Shown: positions 1-6,310 of the stretch, in pieces
How positions within the stretch are numbered: position 1 is the first letter of the stretch
Layout of the letters: every line of letters starts with the position of its first letter
Source: an uncultured Collinsella sp.
Lineage (GTDB): Bacteria > Actinomycetota > Coriobacteriia > Coriobacteriales > Coriobacteriaceae
Reading direction: 5' to 3'
Length of the DNA: 12,820 bases
Assembly: GCA_937926755.1 (NCBI GenBank)
Contig: CALBBA010000281.1
Location: 1-12,820, forward strand
Position numbers and translations under genes: made by a program
The notes under the pieces: generated by a model
Seen by the model: only the letters and a program-made list of their open reading frames with translations
Told to the model about the DNA's origin: nothing
The model's database searches: none

Positions 1-571
1 TGCTGTCGGCGATGATAATCTGATCGTTGCCGCAGGCGCCCTGCTCGTCGATGATCTTGCCGAGGAGCTCGACGCCCTCACGTGCATTGGCGCTTTCACC
101 TAAGATAACGCTGCCGTAGCTGTACTCGCCAATACCGGTTTTGGTCAGGGGGTCTGCTGCCTCAGCATCAGCATTCATGCCGGTGGTCAGCGTTGCGGAG
201 CAGGACACGCCCTTCTCATTGATGCCTGCCTCAGAGTAGGCATCATAGCGCCCGTGCCACTGGGAGGGATGGTCGCGTACATAGGTGTAGCGATACGTGG
301 TCTTGGTCGAGGTATACATGAATGCGGACTCGTCCGAGCCGTACGTATGCCCCGGGCCGTGAGAAGGCTCAATGCCAAAGTGCTTGAGGTAGCGCTTATC
401 GAAGTCCTCGGCGCGGCCATAGTACGTGTCACCGTCGGCCGTCAGCTTGTTGCCCATGTACATCTGCGTGCAGGCGAGCGCAGATGTCGGCATGGACATG
501 ATGGTTGCAGCTCCAAATGCAAGGCCTATGCCAAGCTTCTTGAGCGCGTTGACGGGATGAGTTTTACTCAT
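1..571 (-). CDS. Secreted C69-family dipeptidase, N-terminal part (runs off the window)
   Basis: This is the first 190 codons of a peptidase C69 (PepD-like) dipeptidase, an N-terminal-nucleophile hydrolase that cleaves dipeptides; the C-terminus lies beyond the window edge. Residues 1-33 form a signal peptide: a basic start (Lys3, Lys11, Lys12), a hydrophobic stretch, then ALA immediately before Cys34. In this family the catalytic Cys becomes the new N-terminus, and here the sequence continues CTQMYMGNKLTADGDTYYGR, matching the family's opening block. The block YSEAGINEKGVS and the later AREGVELLGKIIDEQGA are also typical of C69. The ATG at 571 has a strong Shine-Dalgarno (GGGAGG, about 574-581), which fixes the start. 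The protein is probably exported and feeds peptide uptake. A lipoprotein reading of Cys34 is less likely, because the residues before it (A-L-A) fit signal peptidase I better than a lipobox. Confidence 0.85.
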   Translation of the reverse strand, partial: MSKTHPVNALKKLGIGLAFGAATIMSMPTSALACTQMYMGNKLTADGDTYYGRAEDFDKRYLKHFGIEPSHGPGHTYGSDESAFMYTSTKTTYRYTYVRDHPSQWHGRYDAYSEAGINEKGVSCSATLTTGMNADAEAADPLTKTGIGEYSYGSVILGESANAREGVELLGKIIDEQGACGNDQIIIADS

Positions 572-790
572 ATTCCCTCCCAGCGTGCGAAAGCCCTCTG
601 TCTCCAGAGGGCTTCACCCAATAATTACACCCCCTTAGCGTAACGAATTCGAAACAATATACATTCATGAAAGTTATTTACTCGATAAGCGTAGCGAAAT
701 ATGCGATTAACGGTAAATTGAACTCATTTAGTGGGAAATCAATTTGTATAACGCCAGCGAAAAATGTAGCTAAATAAAGCGTCAAGAAAA
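572..790. other. AT-rich intergenic region upstream of the dipeptidase gene
   Basis: No credible gene is seen here. From about 620 to 780 the DNA is markedly AT-rich compared with its surroundings, as expected for the promoter of the minus-strand dipeptidase gene. A TATATT hexamer on the minus strand (around 657-662) could be a -10 element, but no good -35 lies 16-18 bp upstream of it, so no promoter is called. Confidence 0.4.
591..614 (-). promoter_or_regulatory. GNRA-capped hairpin in the dipeptidase leader
   Basis: A perfect 10-bp inverted repeat (591-600 and 605-614) surrounds four bases. Read on the minus strand the loop is GAGA, a GNRA tetraloop closed by a G-C pair. It ends about 10 nt before the Shine-Dalgarno of the dipeptidase gene. 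It could be an mRNA 5' stabiliser, a translational control element or an attenuator; only two T residues and then TCG follow it, so a strong terminator is unlikely. Confidence 0.55.
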
Positions 791-837
791 AAGCGGACCC
801 CTCGCCGGCATGTGGTTTCATGCCGGCGAGGGGTCCG
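783..837 (-). terminator. Strong rho-independent terminator of the lipid kinase / microprotein unit
   Basis: A 19-bp perfect stem (794-812 with 819-837) closes a 6-nt loop. On the minus strand the stem runs directly into CTTTTTTCTTG, a good U-tract. It lies 29 bp past the stop codon of the 30-residue gene and separates that unit from the dipeptidase gene transcribed in the same direction. Confidence 0.93.
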
Positions 838-865
838 GGCTGCACGGGCCGTCTAAGAGTAATGG

Positions 866-958
866 CTACTTCTTTCGACGGTGAATCACGTTAATGGCAT
901 AGCCGACGAGCATGGCCAAAACGATGACGATAAAGCCAAGGATGGGGTTGTCGTTCAC
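866..958 (-). CDS. 30-residue single-span membrane microprotein
   Basis: A short GTG-started gene encodes 30 residues (MNDNPILGFIVIVLAM, then LVGYAINVIHRRKK). Residues 6-25 form one hydrophobic helix, and the C-terminal HRRKK is strongly basic, predicting N-out/C-in topology under the positive-inside rule. The start is supported by AGGAGG at 965-970 with 6-nt spacing to the GTG. That Shine-Dalgarno overlaps the TAG stop of the upstream lipid kinase (TAGGAGG), so the two genes are almost certainly co-transcribed and translationally coupled. A strong terminator follows. No known family is recognised. The context suggests a role linked to the kinase, such as membrane recruitment, but this is inference. 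A longer in-frame start within the kinase gene is possible but lacks such a ribosome binding site. Confidence 0.72.
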   Translation of the reverse strand: MNDNPILGFIVIVLAMLVGYAINVIHRRKK

Positions 959-968
959 GGGGGTCCTC

Positions 969-1886
969 CTATTTTCCGAGCGGCGAGAATTCGTCGACGA
1001 TGATATCAAGGCATTGCGGTAGCGCGCGGGCGCCAAAGACGCCGGAGTTGCTGGAGATGATCTCGCCATCAAACTGCATGCCGAGCGATGGCGTGCAGGT
1101 AATCTTGGCTTCTTTGGTCTGGATGATCTTAAACTGCGGGCGGCCGAGTACCTTGCCGGCGGGGTCGAGCGCGGCGGTGATTACCGTGGGGAGCAACTGC
1201 ACCGTGCGCACGGGCTCAATAACGACGATGTCGACCATGCCGTCGTTCATGCGACAGTCGGGGAACAGGTTGATGTCGTTTTGGATGACCGAGGTGTTGC
1301 CCGCCATACAGCAGATGCCGTCGAGCTCCTCAACAATGCCATCATGCTCAATGGTAAAGTGCGCCACCGTGGGGTTGGGCGTGGCGAGAGCGGAGAGGAA
1401 GTAGGCGATCTCGCCGATGTCGTTTTTGGTGGGGGCGGCCTTCATCATGATCTCGGCGTCAAAGCCCGAACCGGCGATGATGATAAAGCCATGGCGCTTT
1501 TCGTTGCCGTTCTCGTCGAGCCAAAAGAGCTCGCCCATGTCTACTTTGACCGTGCGGCCGGCGCGACATGCCTTGGCAAGCGCCGCTGCCTCGGGGGCAT
1601 TGCCGATGTTGTTAAAGAACAGGCAGGCCGTGCCGGAGGGGAAAACGAGCGTGGGGACGCCGCAGCCGCGCATCTGGTCGAGCACGTTGGAGACGGTGCC
1701 GTCGCCGCCCGAGACGACCACGCGGTCGAACTCGCGAACGTCCGCCACCGCGCCCTCGGGTTCCATGCCATCGCCGATAAAACGCATGACGACCTCGTCG
1801 CCACCCTGCGCGAGGGCGTGCGTGAACGCGTAGATTTCATCTGAGCTGGGGCCCGATGCCGGGTTGTGGATGATAAGGCAGCGCAT
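969..1886 (-). CDS. Diacylglycerol kinase-like (DAGKc/YegS-type) lipid kinase
   Basis: The 305-residue protein has the layout of the DAGK catalytic family, which phosphorylates lipid hydroxyls with ATP at the inner membrane face. Visible motifs are NPASG (residues 8-12), SGGDGTVSNV with the nucleotide-binding GGDGT at 60-64, GSGFDAEIM in the second domain and FDGE near residue 272. The length is normal for a bacterial YegS/DgkB-like enzyme. The block that usually reads P-x-G-T-x-N-D is here PSGTACLFF (83-91), so the usual Asn-Asp is Cys-Leu and the substrate or ATP geometry may differ. The start ATG at 1886 has only a weak Shine-Dalgarno (GGGAA). The gene is divergent from rnd and leads a two-gene unit with the membrane microprotein. 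The lipid substrate cannot be assigned from sequence. Confidence 0.85.
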   Translation of the reverse strand: MRCLIIHNPASGPSSDEIYAFTHALAQGGDEVVMRFIGDGMEPEGAVADVREFDRVVVSGGDGTVSNVLDQMRGCGVPTLVFPSGTACLFFNNIGNAPEAAALAKACRAGRTVKVDMGELFWLDENGNEKRHGFIIIAGSGFDAEIMMKAAPTKNDIGEIAYFLSALATPNPTVAHFTIEHDGIVEELDGICCMAGNTSVIQNDINLFPDCRMNDGMVDIVVIEPVRTVQLLPTVITAALDPAGKVLGRPQFKIIQTKEAKITCTPSLGMQFDGEIISSNSGVFGARALPQCLDIIVDEFSPLGK

Positions 1887-1914
1887 ACTTACGTTCCCGT
1901 TCTGTGACTAACCG

Positions 1915-1922
1915 AGTATAGT
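1915..1922. promoter_or_regulatory. Possible overlapping divergent -10 elements between the lipid kinase gene and rnd
   Basis: The 8-bp sequence AGTATAGT reads TATACT on the minus strand (1915-1920) and TATAGT on the plus strand (1917-1922). Each is one mismatch from TATAAT. This would give a leader of about 20 nt for the lipid kinase and about 55 nt for rnd. No good -35 hexamer is visible at 17 bp in either direction, so the call rests on the -10 elements and the divergent arrangement. Confidence 0.35.
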
Positions 1923-1984
1923 TGTAAGGCAATGCCGATATCCTACCCGTGTTTTTCGGGCCTAACCTTATTCGATGGGTTGAT

Positions 1985-3118
1985 ATGTACATTTCCACAC
2001 ATCAGGCTCTACTCGACTTTTGCCAGCGCGCCCGTGAGTTCGACGCGATTGCCGTCGATACCGAGTTTTTGCGCGAGCGCACGTTCCATCCGCGTCTGTG
2101 TTTGGTTCAGATTGCCACCCCTGCCGAGAGTGTAGCGGTCGATCCCCTGGTAATCGACGACCTATCGCCGCTGGCCGAGCTTATGGCAGACGAGAGCGTG
2201 ACTAAGGTCTTCCACGCCTGCTCGCAGGATATGGAGGTTATGCTCCATACCGTGGGCGTGCTGCCACGACCGATTTTCGATACGCAGGTCGCCGCTGCCT
2301 TTTTGGGCGAGCGCCAGCAGATTTCGTATGGCGCGCTTGTTCAGACGTTTTGCGGCGTCTCGCTGCCCAAGACCGAGTCGCTGACCGACTGGTCGCGTCG
2401 CCCGCTGACCGACAAACAAATTGAGTACGCGATCGATGACGTCAAGTACTTAATCGTGGCTTATACCGAGATGATGAGCCGTCTGCGTGAGCTGGGCCGC
2501 GTGGACTGGGTGCTCGACGAGCTACGCCCGCTGGCCGACGAGTCGCACTATCGCGCCGCCCGTCACGAGGCATTCCGTAAGGTCAAGCGCATCAACTCCT
2601 GCAGCCGCCATCAGCTGGGCATCGCGCGCGAGCTCGCCGCCTGGCGCGAGGACCGCGCCGAGCGCCGCAACATCCCGCGCAAGTGGGTCATGTCCGACGA
2701 TACGCTGCTGGCGCTCGTCAAGCGCAATCCCGTGCGTGTCGAGGAGTTCCGCAGTATCCGCGGTACCGACCAGCTGGGGGAGCGCGACGTGGACGGCGCA
2801 CTCATGGCCATCAAGCGCGGCGCGAGCTGCCCTCACGATCGCCTGCCGCTCATGGTGCGCGGGCATCGCCAGATCTCGCCGGAGCTGGAGAGCGTGACGG
2901 ACCTGATGTATGCGCTCATTCGCCTGGTTGCCGAGCGCTCGGGCGTGGCGACCTCGGTCATTGCCTCGCGCGATGACCTTGCCGACTATATTGAGCATCC
3001 CGAGCAGAGTCCCCTGCGCGAAGGCTGGCGCTTTGAGCTTGTGGGCTCGCGCCTGGACGATCTGCTATCGGGCAACATGGGGTTGACGGTCAAAGATGGC
3101 AAAATTGAATTGCTGTAA
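1985..3118 (+). CDS. rnd: Ribonuclease D (DEDDy 3'-5' exonuclease with HRDC domain)
   Basis: The 377-residue protein is a 3'-to-5' exoribonuclease of the RNase D family, which trims tRNA precursors and other small RNAs. The DEDDy residues are all present: D25 and E27 in VDTEF, D82 in HACSQDMEVM, and Y148/D152 in EYAIDDVKYL. The family block TESLTDWSRRPLT is at 130-142. An HRDC nucleic-acid-binding domain follows at about 200-275 (RHQLGIARELAAWRE, then NPVRVEEFRSIRG), and a less conserved C-terminal segment matches E. coli-type RNase D architecture. I chose the ATG at 1985 because MYISTHQALLDFC aligns with the E. coli N-terminus. A GTG 12 codons upstream (1949) is in frame but lacks a ribosome binding site. 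The chosen ATG also has no clear Shine-Dalgarno. Confidence 0.9.
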   Translation: MYISTHQALLDFCQRAREFDAIAVDTEFLRERTFHPRLCLVQIATPAESVAVDPLVIDDLSPLAELMADESVTKVFHACSQDMEVMLHTVGVLPRPIFDTQVAAAFLGERQQISYGALVQTFCGVSLPKTESLTDWSRRPLTDKQIEYAIDDVKYLIVAYTEMMSRLRELGRVDWVLDELRPLADESHYRAARHEAFRKVKRINSCSRHQLGIARELAAWREDRAERRNIPRKWVMSDDTLLALVKRNPVRVEEFRSIRGTDQLGERDVDGALMAIKRGASCPHDRLPLMVRGHRQISPELESVTDLMYALIRLVAERSGVATSVIASRDDLADYIEHPEQSPLREGWRFELVGSRLDDLLSGNMGLTVKDGKIELL

Positions 3119-3182
3119 GGAAGCCTAGCCGCTTGAGTGGGTAGAATGCCTCCAACGTGTAACTCGATTCGGAGGAATTCGC

Positions 3183-3887
3183 ATGCCTTATTACTATGGA
3201 TACGGCTTTGGCATCGACCCGCTGTACCTGCTGGTTGTTCTTGTCTGCACGGTGATTGGCCTTGCCGCACAGAACTATATCAACTCGACGTACAAAACCT
3301 GGTCCAAGGTTCGCTCGGACGGCGACACGGGCGCCACGGTCGCTCGCCGCATGCTCGACGCCAACGGCTGCAACGCCGTGGGTATCAAGGGTGTCGCCGG
3401 CGAGCTCACCGACCATTACAACCCGCAGGACAATAACCTGTATCTCTCGGATGCCAACCGTTCGGGCGGGTCGGTCGCAAGCGTTGCCGTCGCCTGCCAC
3501 GAGGCGGGCCATGCCGCCCAGCGTCAAAGCGGTTACGCCATGATGAAGGTTCGCACCGCCCTCGTGCCGGTCGTCAACTTTACCCAGAACACCTGGACCA
3601 TCGTGTTGCTCTTGGGCCTGTTTATGAACATCGCGGGACTCACGACCCTCGCACTGATCTTCTTCTCGTTTAGCGTGCTGTTCCAACTGGTTACGCTGCC
3701 GGTCGAGATTGATGCCAGCCGCCGCGCCGTGGCGTACATCGAGCAGTCGGGCATGAGCTCCAAGCAGGTCAATGGTGCCAAGAAGGTCCTGACGGCAGCC
3801 GCGCTTACCTATGTTGCTGCAGCGCTCACTTCGATCATTCAGCTGCTCTACCTGATGGCTCGCTACAACAGAAACTCCAACAGATAA
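3183..3887 (+). CDS. Membrane zinc metallopeptidase, YugP/PF04298 family
   Basis: A 234-residue membrane protein with the zinc-binding HEAGH motif at residues 106-110. The likely third ligand is Glu175 in the family block LPVEIDASRRA. Predicted membrane helices lie near 15-29, 139-153, 155-173 and 203-225. The N-terminus is Tyr/Gly-rich (MPYYYGYGFG), as in YugP-like proteins, and the length matches B. subtilis YugP (about 225 residues). The family is a predicted membrane-bound neutral zinc peptidase whose physiological substrate is not established. The start is clear: GGAGG at 3171-3175 lies 7 nt before the ATG. It sits 64 bp after rnd and may be co-transcribed or use a weak -10 (TAGAAT, 3142-3147). 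Confidence 0.88.
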   Translation: MPYYYGYGFGIDPLYLLVVLVCTVIGLAAQNYINSTYKTWSKVRSDGDTGATVARRMLDANGCNAVGIKGVAGELTDHYNPQDNNLYLSDANRSGGSVASVAVACHEAGHAAQRQSGYAMMKVRTALVPVVNFTQNTWTIVLLLGLFMNIAGLTTLALIFFSFSVLFQLVTLPVEIDASRRAVAYIEQSGMSSKQVNGAKKVLTAAALTYVAAALTSIIQLLYLMARYNRNSNR

Positions 3888-4002
3888 CAAATTGGCTTGA
3901 CAGGCGCCGCGGAGATTTGTGTCCCCGCGGCGCTGTACTATGTGTTGGACTTGAATTTGCGCAGGGCCGGAGCCCTTGTGCACGATAACGAAAGGAGGCT
4001 GC
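3888..4002 (+). promoter_or_regulatory. Hairpin-containing gap before xseA
   Basis: The gap holds a perfect 9-bp GC stem (3904-3912 with 3925-3933, 12-nt loop). It has no U-tract after it, so it is at best a weak or factor-dependent terminator for the zinc peptidase gene. The consensus -35 TTGACA (3897-3902) abuts its left side and TACTAT (3936-3941) its right side. The 33-bp spacing is far too long for an ordinary promoter unless the hairpin is extruded or the DNA is bent. A second small hairpin (AGGGC-CGGA-GCCCT, 3963-3976) lies in the presumed xseA leader. Confidence 0.35.
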
Positions 4003-5454
4003 GTGGCAGGCTGGAATCTGACCGGCAATGCCGTTTCCGCCGAGTTCGACGGTTCGGACGAGCAGGAGCGTAAGGAACTCAGCGTGAGCCAGGCGGTGGA
4101 GATCGCCGCCGGCGCGCTCGATGCCATTCCGCAGCTGAGCGTTTTGGGCGAGGTCACGGGCTTCCGTGGCCCCAATGCCCGAAGCGGCCACTGCTACTTT
4201 CAGATCAAGGACGACTCGGCGGCCGTCGACTGCATCATCTGGAAGGGTGCCTATCTCAAGCGCACGTTCGATCTGCGCGACGGCATGCAGGTGGGCTTTA
4301 AGGGCAGCTTCAATCTTTATAAGGCCACGGGCCGCATGAGCTTTGTCGCTCGCTCATTCTCGCTGGCGGGGGAGGGCCTGCTGCGTCAACAAGTGGCGCA
4401 ACTGGCCGAAAAGCTGCGTCGCGAGGGCCTGATGGACGAAGCGCGCAAGCGCCGTATTCCGGTGTTCTGCTCCCGCGTGGCGGTCGTCACCTCGCTTTCG
4501 GGTGCCGTAATCGACGACGTCAAGCGCACATTGCGTCGTCGCAACCCGCTCGTCGAGCTCGTCTGCGTGGGCGCCAAGGTTCAAGGTGAGGGTGCGCCGG
4601 CTGAGCTCATTGAGGGCTTGCGCCGCGCCGCCGCCATCACGCCGGCGCCCGACTGTATTTTGCTGGTGCGCGGCGGCGGCTCCTTTGAGGACCTCATGAC
4701 CTTTAACGACGAGGAGCTTGCTCGCGCGGTGGCGGCTTGTCCTGTGCCCGTGGTGACTGGCATTGGCCATGAGCCTGATACCTCGATTTGCGACATGGTG
4801 AGCGACCGCCGCGCCTCCACGCCCACGGCGGCGGCAGAATCGGTGGCGCCGGCTATGACGGAGTTGGCCGATGTGCTCGAGGCGCGCCATCAGCGTCTGG
4901 GTGCCGCGATGGCATCGATGATTGGGTCGAATCAGGTTGATCTGGAGATGCTCGACCAGCGCGGTCGCCGCACCTGGGATACCTATACGGCCCGCTTGGG
5001 CGATGCGCTCGATGCGGCTGCGTGCCGCCCGTGCCTCAACGACCCAACGTTTATGGTCGAGCGTCGCGAGTCTGAGCTTGCCCTGACGGCCGATCGCCTG
5101 TCGGGCGCCATAGTACGCTCGGTCGGGACATTCCGCTCCAACTTTGAGCGCCTGCCCGAGCGTCTGGTTGCAAGCACCTCGGGGCTCGATGGCAAGCGCC
5201 ATGCGCTCGCGCTTGCGAGTTCCCGTCTGGAGCATCAGGGGCGCACGATGCTCAACAAGCCCGCGTCCGACCTGGGCCGTGCGGCAGCCTCGCTAGATGC
5301 CCTGTCGCCGCTCAAGGTGCTTGCCCGTGGTTATTCCATCGCGTACAGCGATGATGGGGTGGCCACGAGCGCCAAGACCTTTAAGGCCGGTGACGCCATC
5401 CGCGTGCGCATGGCGGACGGCAACGTGTCGGCAACCGTCAATGCGGTCGAGTAG
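4003..5454 (+). CDS. xseA: Exodeoxyribonuclease VII large subunit
   Basis: The 483-residue large subunit of exonuclease VII degrades single-stranded DNA to short oligonucleotides together with XseB. An OB-fold lies at about residues 25-125 (LSVLGEVTGFRG, then CYFQIKDDSAAVDCIIWKG). The catalytic domain shows VVTSLSGAVIDDVKRTLRRR (161-180), RGGGSFEDLMTFNDE (223-237) and GIGHEPDTSICD (253-264). D172, R223, H256 and D259 correspond to E. coli D155, R205, H238 and D241. A long helical segment (about 280-430) precedes the C-terminal block SPLKVLARGYSI. The GTG start at 4003 was chosen because AAAGGAGG (3991-3998) lies 4 nt upstream; an in-frame TTG/GTG start at 3976 would put that site inside the gene. 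About 20 extra N-terminal residues precede the OB-fold. Confidence 0.95.
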   Translation: MAGWNLTGNAVSAEFDGSDEQERKELSVSQAVEIAAGALDAIPQLSVLGEVTGFRGPNARSGHCYFQIKDDSAAVDCIIWKGAYLKRTFDLRDGMQVGFKGSFNLYKATGRMSFVARSFSLAGEGLLRQQVAQLAEKLRREGLMDEARKRRIPVFCSRVAVVTSLSGAVIDDVKRTLRRRNPLVELVCVGAKVQGEGAPAELIEGLRRAAAITPAPDCILLVRGGGSFEDLMTFNDEELARAVAACPVPVVTGIGHEPDTSICDMVSDRRASTPTAAAESVAPAMTELADVLEARHQRLGAAMASMIGSNQVDLEMLDQRGRRTWDTYTARLGDALDAAACRPCLNDPTFMVERRESELALTADRLSGAIVRSVGTFRSNFERLPERLVASTSGLDGKRHALALASSRLEHQGRTMLNKPASDLGRAAASLDALSPLKVLARGYSIAYSDDGVATSAKTFKAGDAIRVRMADGNVSATVNAVE

Positions 5455-5496
5455 ACCGCGTTTCACAGCGATAAACCTTTAGGAAAGGAAACAGAT

Positions 5497-5763
5497 ATGG
5501 CAGAGAAGACCCCGGTCGAGCAGCTTACGTACAAGCAGGCCTCGCAGGAGCTGGAGCTCATCATCCGCAGCCTGGAGTCGGGCGATATGGAGCTCGAGGA
5601 GTCGCTCGAGAGCTATACCCGCGGCGTCGAGCTCCTCAAGAGCCTGCGCACCCGCCTGTCCGATGCCGAGCAGAAGGTCTCGGTGCTTCTTAAGGACGTC
5701 GACGGCAACGACGTGCTCGCCGACGGCGAAGCCGCCAACACCGACGACAACCTCTCGTTCTAA
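5497..5763 (+). CDS. xseB: Exodeoxyribonuclease VII small subunit
   Basis: The 88-residue small subunit forms the helical stalk of exonuclease VII with XseA. The family signature is clear: LTYKQASQELELIIRSLESG (10-29) followed by MELEESLESYTRGVELLKS, then an acidic, probably disordered tail. It begins 42 bp after the xseA stop with its own AAAGGAA Shine-Dalgarno (5484-5490), consistent with an xseAB operon. The length is close to the 80 residues of E. coli XseB. Confidence 0.95.
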   Translation: MAEKTPVEQLTYKQASQELELIIRSLESGDMELEESLESYTRGVELLKSLRTRLSDAEQKVSVLLKDVDGNDVLADGEAANTDDNLSF

Positions 5764-5770
5764 CCATCCC

Positions 5771-5793
5771 GACCAAATATAATTACCTTGGTC
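5771..5793. promoter_or_regulatory. Short palindrome overlapping a consensus -10 upstream of the HIT gene
   Basis: GACCAA (5771-5776) and TTGGTC (5788-5793) form a 6-bp inverted repeat around an exact TATAAT (5778-5783), 30 bp before the HIT-gene ATG. No recognisable -35 lies 16-18 bp upstream (the xseB stop region). It may be a minor internal promoter or operator, but the repeat is short enough to be chance. Confidence 0.3.
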
Positions 5794-5812
5794 TGTAAGA
5801 AAGGAACCAGCT

Positions 5813-6148
5813 ATGTGCGATTGCATCTTCTGTAAAATTGCCAACCACGAGATCCCCTCGACCGTTGTCTATGAGGACGACCAGGTCATCGCCTTCGACG
5901 ACCTCAATCCCCAGGCGCCGGTCCATACGCTCGTGATCCCCAAAAAGCACTACAGCGATATCGCCGATAACGTGCCGGCCGAGACCATGGGTGCAATGGC
6001 TCACGCCATCCAGGAGGTCGCTAAGGCCAAGGGCTTGGCGGACGGTTTCCGCGTCATCTCCAACAAGGGCGTCAACGCCGGCCAGACCGTCATGCACTTC
6101 CATATGCACGTCCTCGGCGGCAAAAACCTGGGCGAGAACCTCATCTGA
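5813..6148 (+). CDS. HIT-family nucleotide hydrolase (HINT-like)
   Basis: This is a 111-residue histidine-triad protein. These enzymes bind purine nucleotides and hydrolyse adenosine phosphoramidates or related nucleoside conjugates. The triad HFHMHVLGG is at residues 95-103, with H99 expected to be nucleophilic. The N-terminal CIFCKI supplies a Cys-x2-Cys pair (C4, C7) that, with H46 and H95, binds zinc in one HINT branch. The block LVIPKKHYSDI and the short length are typical. AAAGGA lies upstream of the ATG. It follows xseB by 49 bp and is probably read from the same or an overlapping transcript; there is no obvious functional link to exonuclease VII. Confidence 0.92.
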   Translation: MCDCIFCKIANHEIPSTVVYEDDQVIAFDDLNPQAPVHTLVIPKKHYSDIADNVPAETMGAMAHAIQEVAKAKGLADGFRVISNKGVNAGQTVMHFHMHVLGGKNLGENLI

Positions 6149-6197
6149 GGGCGCTTCTTCCTTGCAATGAAACGGAAGCTCAAGCACCGATAACTTA

Positions 6198-6225
6198 TAT
6201 ATCAACGCAAGGTATATCAACGCAA
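6198..6225. repeat. Two direct copies of TATATCAACGCAA upstream of the first acetate kinase gene
   Basis: The 13-bp sequence TATATCAACGCAA occurs exactly at 6198-6210 and 6213-6225, separated by GG, a period of 15 bp. The repeats sit just before the hairpin that ends upstream of ackA. Direct repeats of this size in a promoter region may be regulator binding sites; no regulator can be named. Confidence 0.7.
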
Positions 6226-6259
6226 TAAACCCGAGCGCGAGGGCGTTTGGGTTTATTAT
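6224..6259 (+). terminator. Long hairpin between the HIT gene and the first ackA (possible terminator)
   Basis: A 15-bp arm at 6224-6238 pairs with 6243-6257 (nine perfect outer pairs, then two G-U pairs and inner G-C pairs) around a GAGG loop. The 3' arm ends in GGGTTTATTATTG, so the U-rich part is within and just after the stem. It probably terminates the upstream xse-HIT transcript, although the U-tract is weak. Because it lies 54 bp before the ackA start it could alternatively be a leader structure of ackA. Confidence 0.5.
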
Positions 6260-6310
6260 TGAAGCGTATGTAACCTGGCGGCGCCACACCGCCTGTTAGT
6301 AGGGAGACAC

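Noticed and set aside
254..643. 129-codon plus-strand open frame over the dipeptidase gene and its leader
   Set aside because: It is an antisense shadow of a gene with clear C69 motifs and a strong ribosome binding site.
1949..1984. Upstream GTG start for ribonuclease D
   Set aside because: It adds 12 residues with no family counterpart and has no ribosome binding site at proper distance; the ATG at 1985 aligns with known N-termini.
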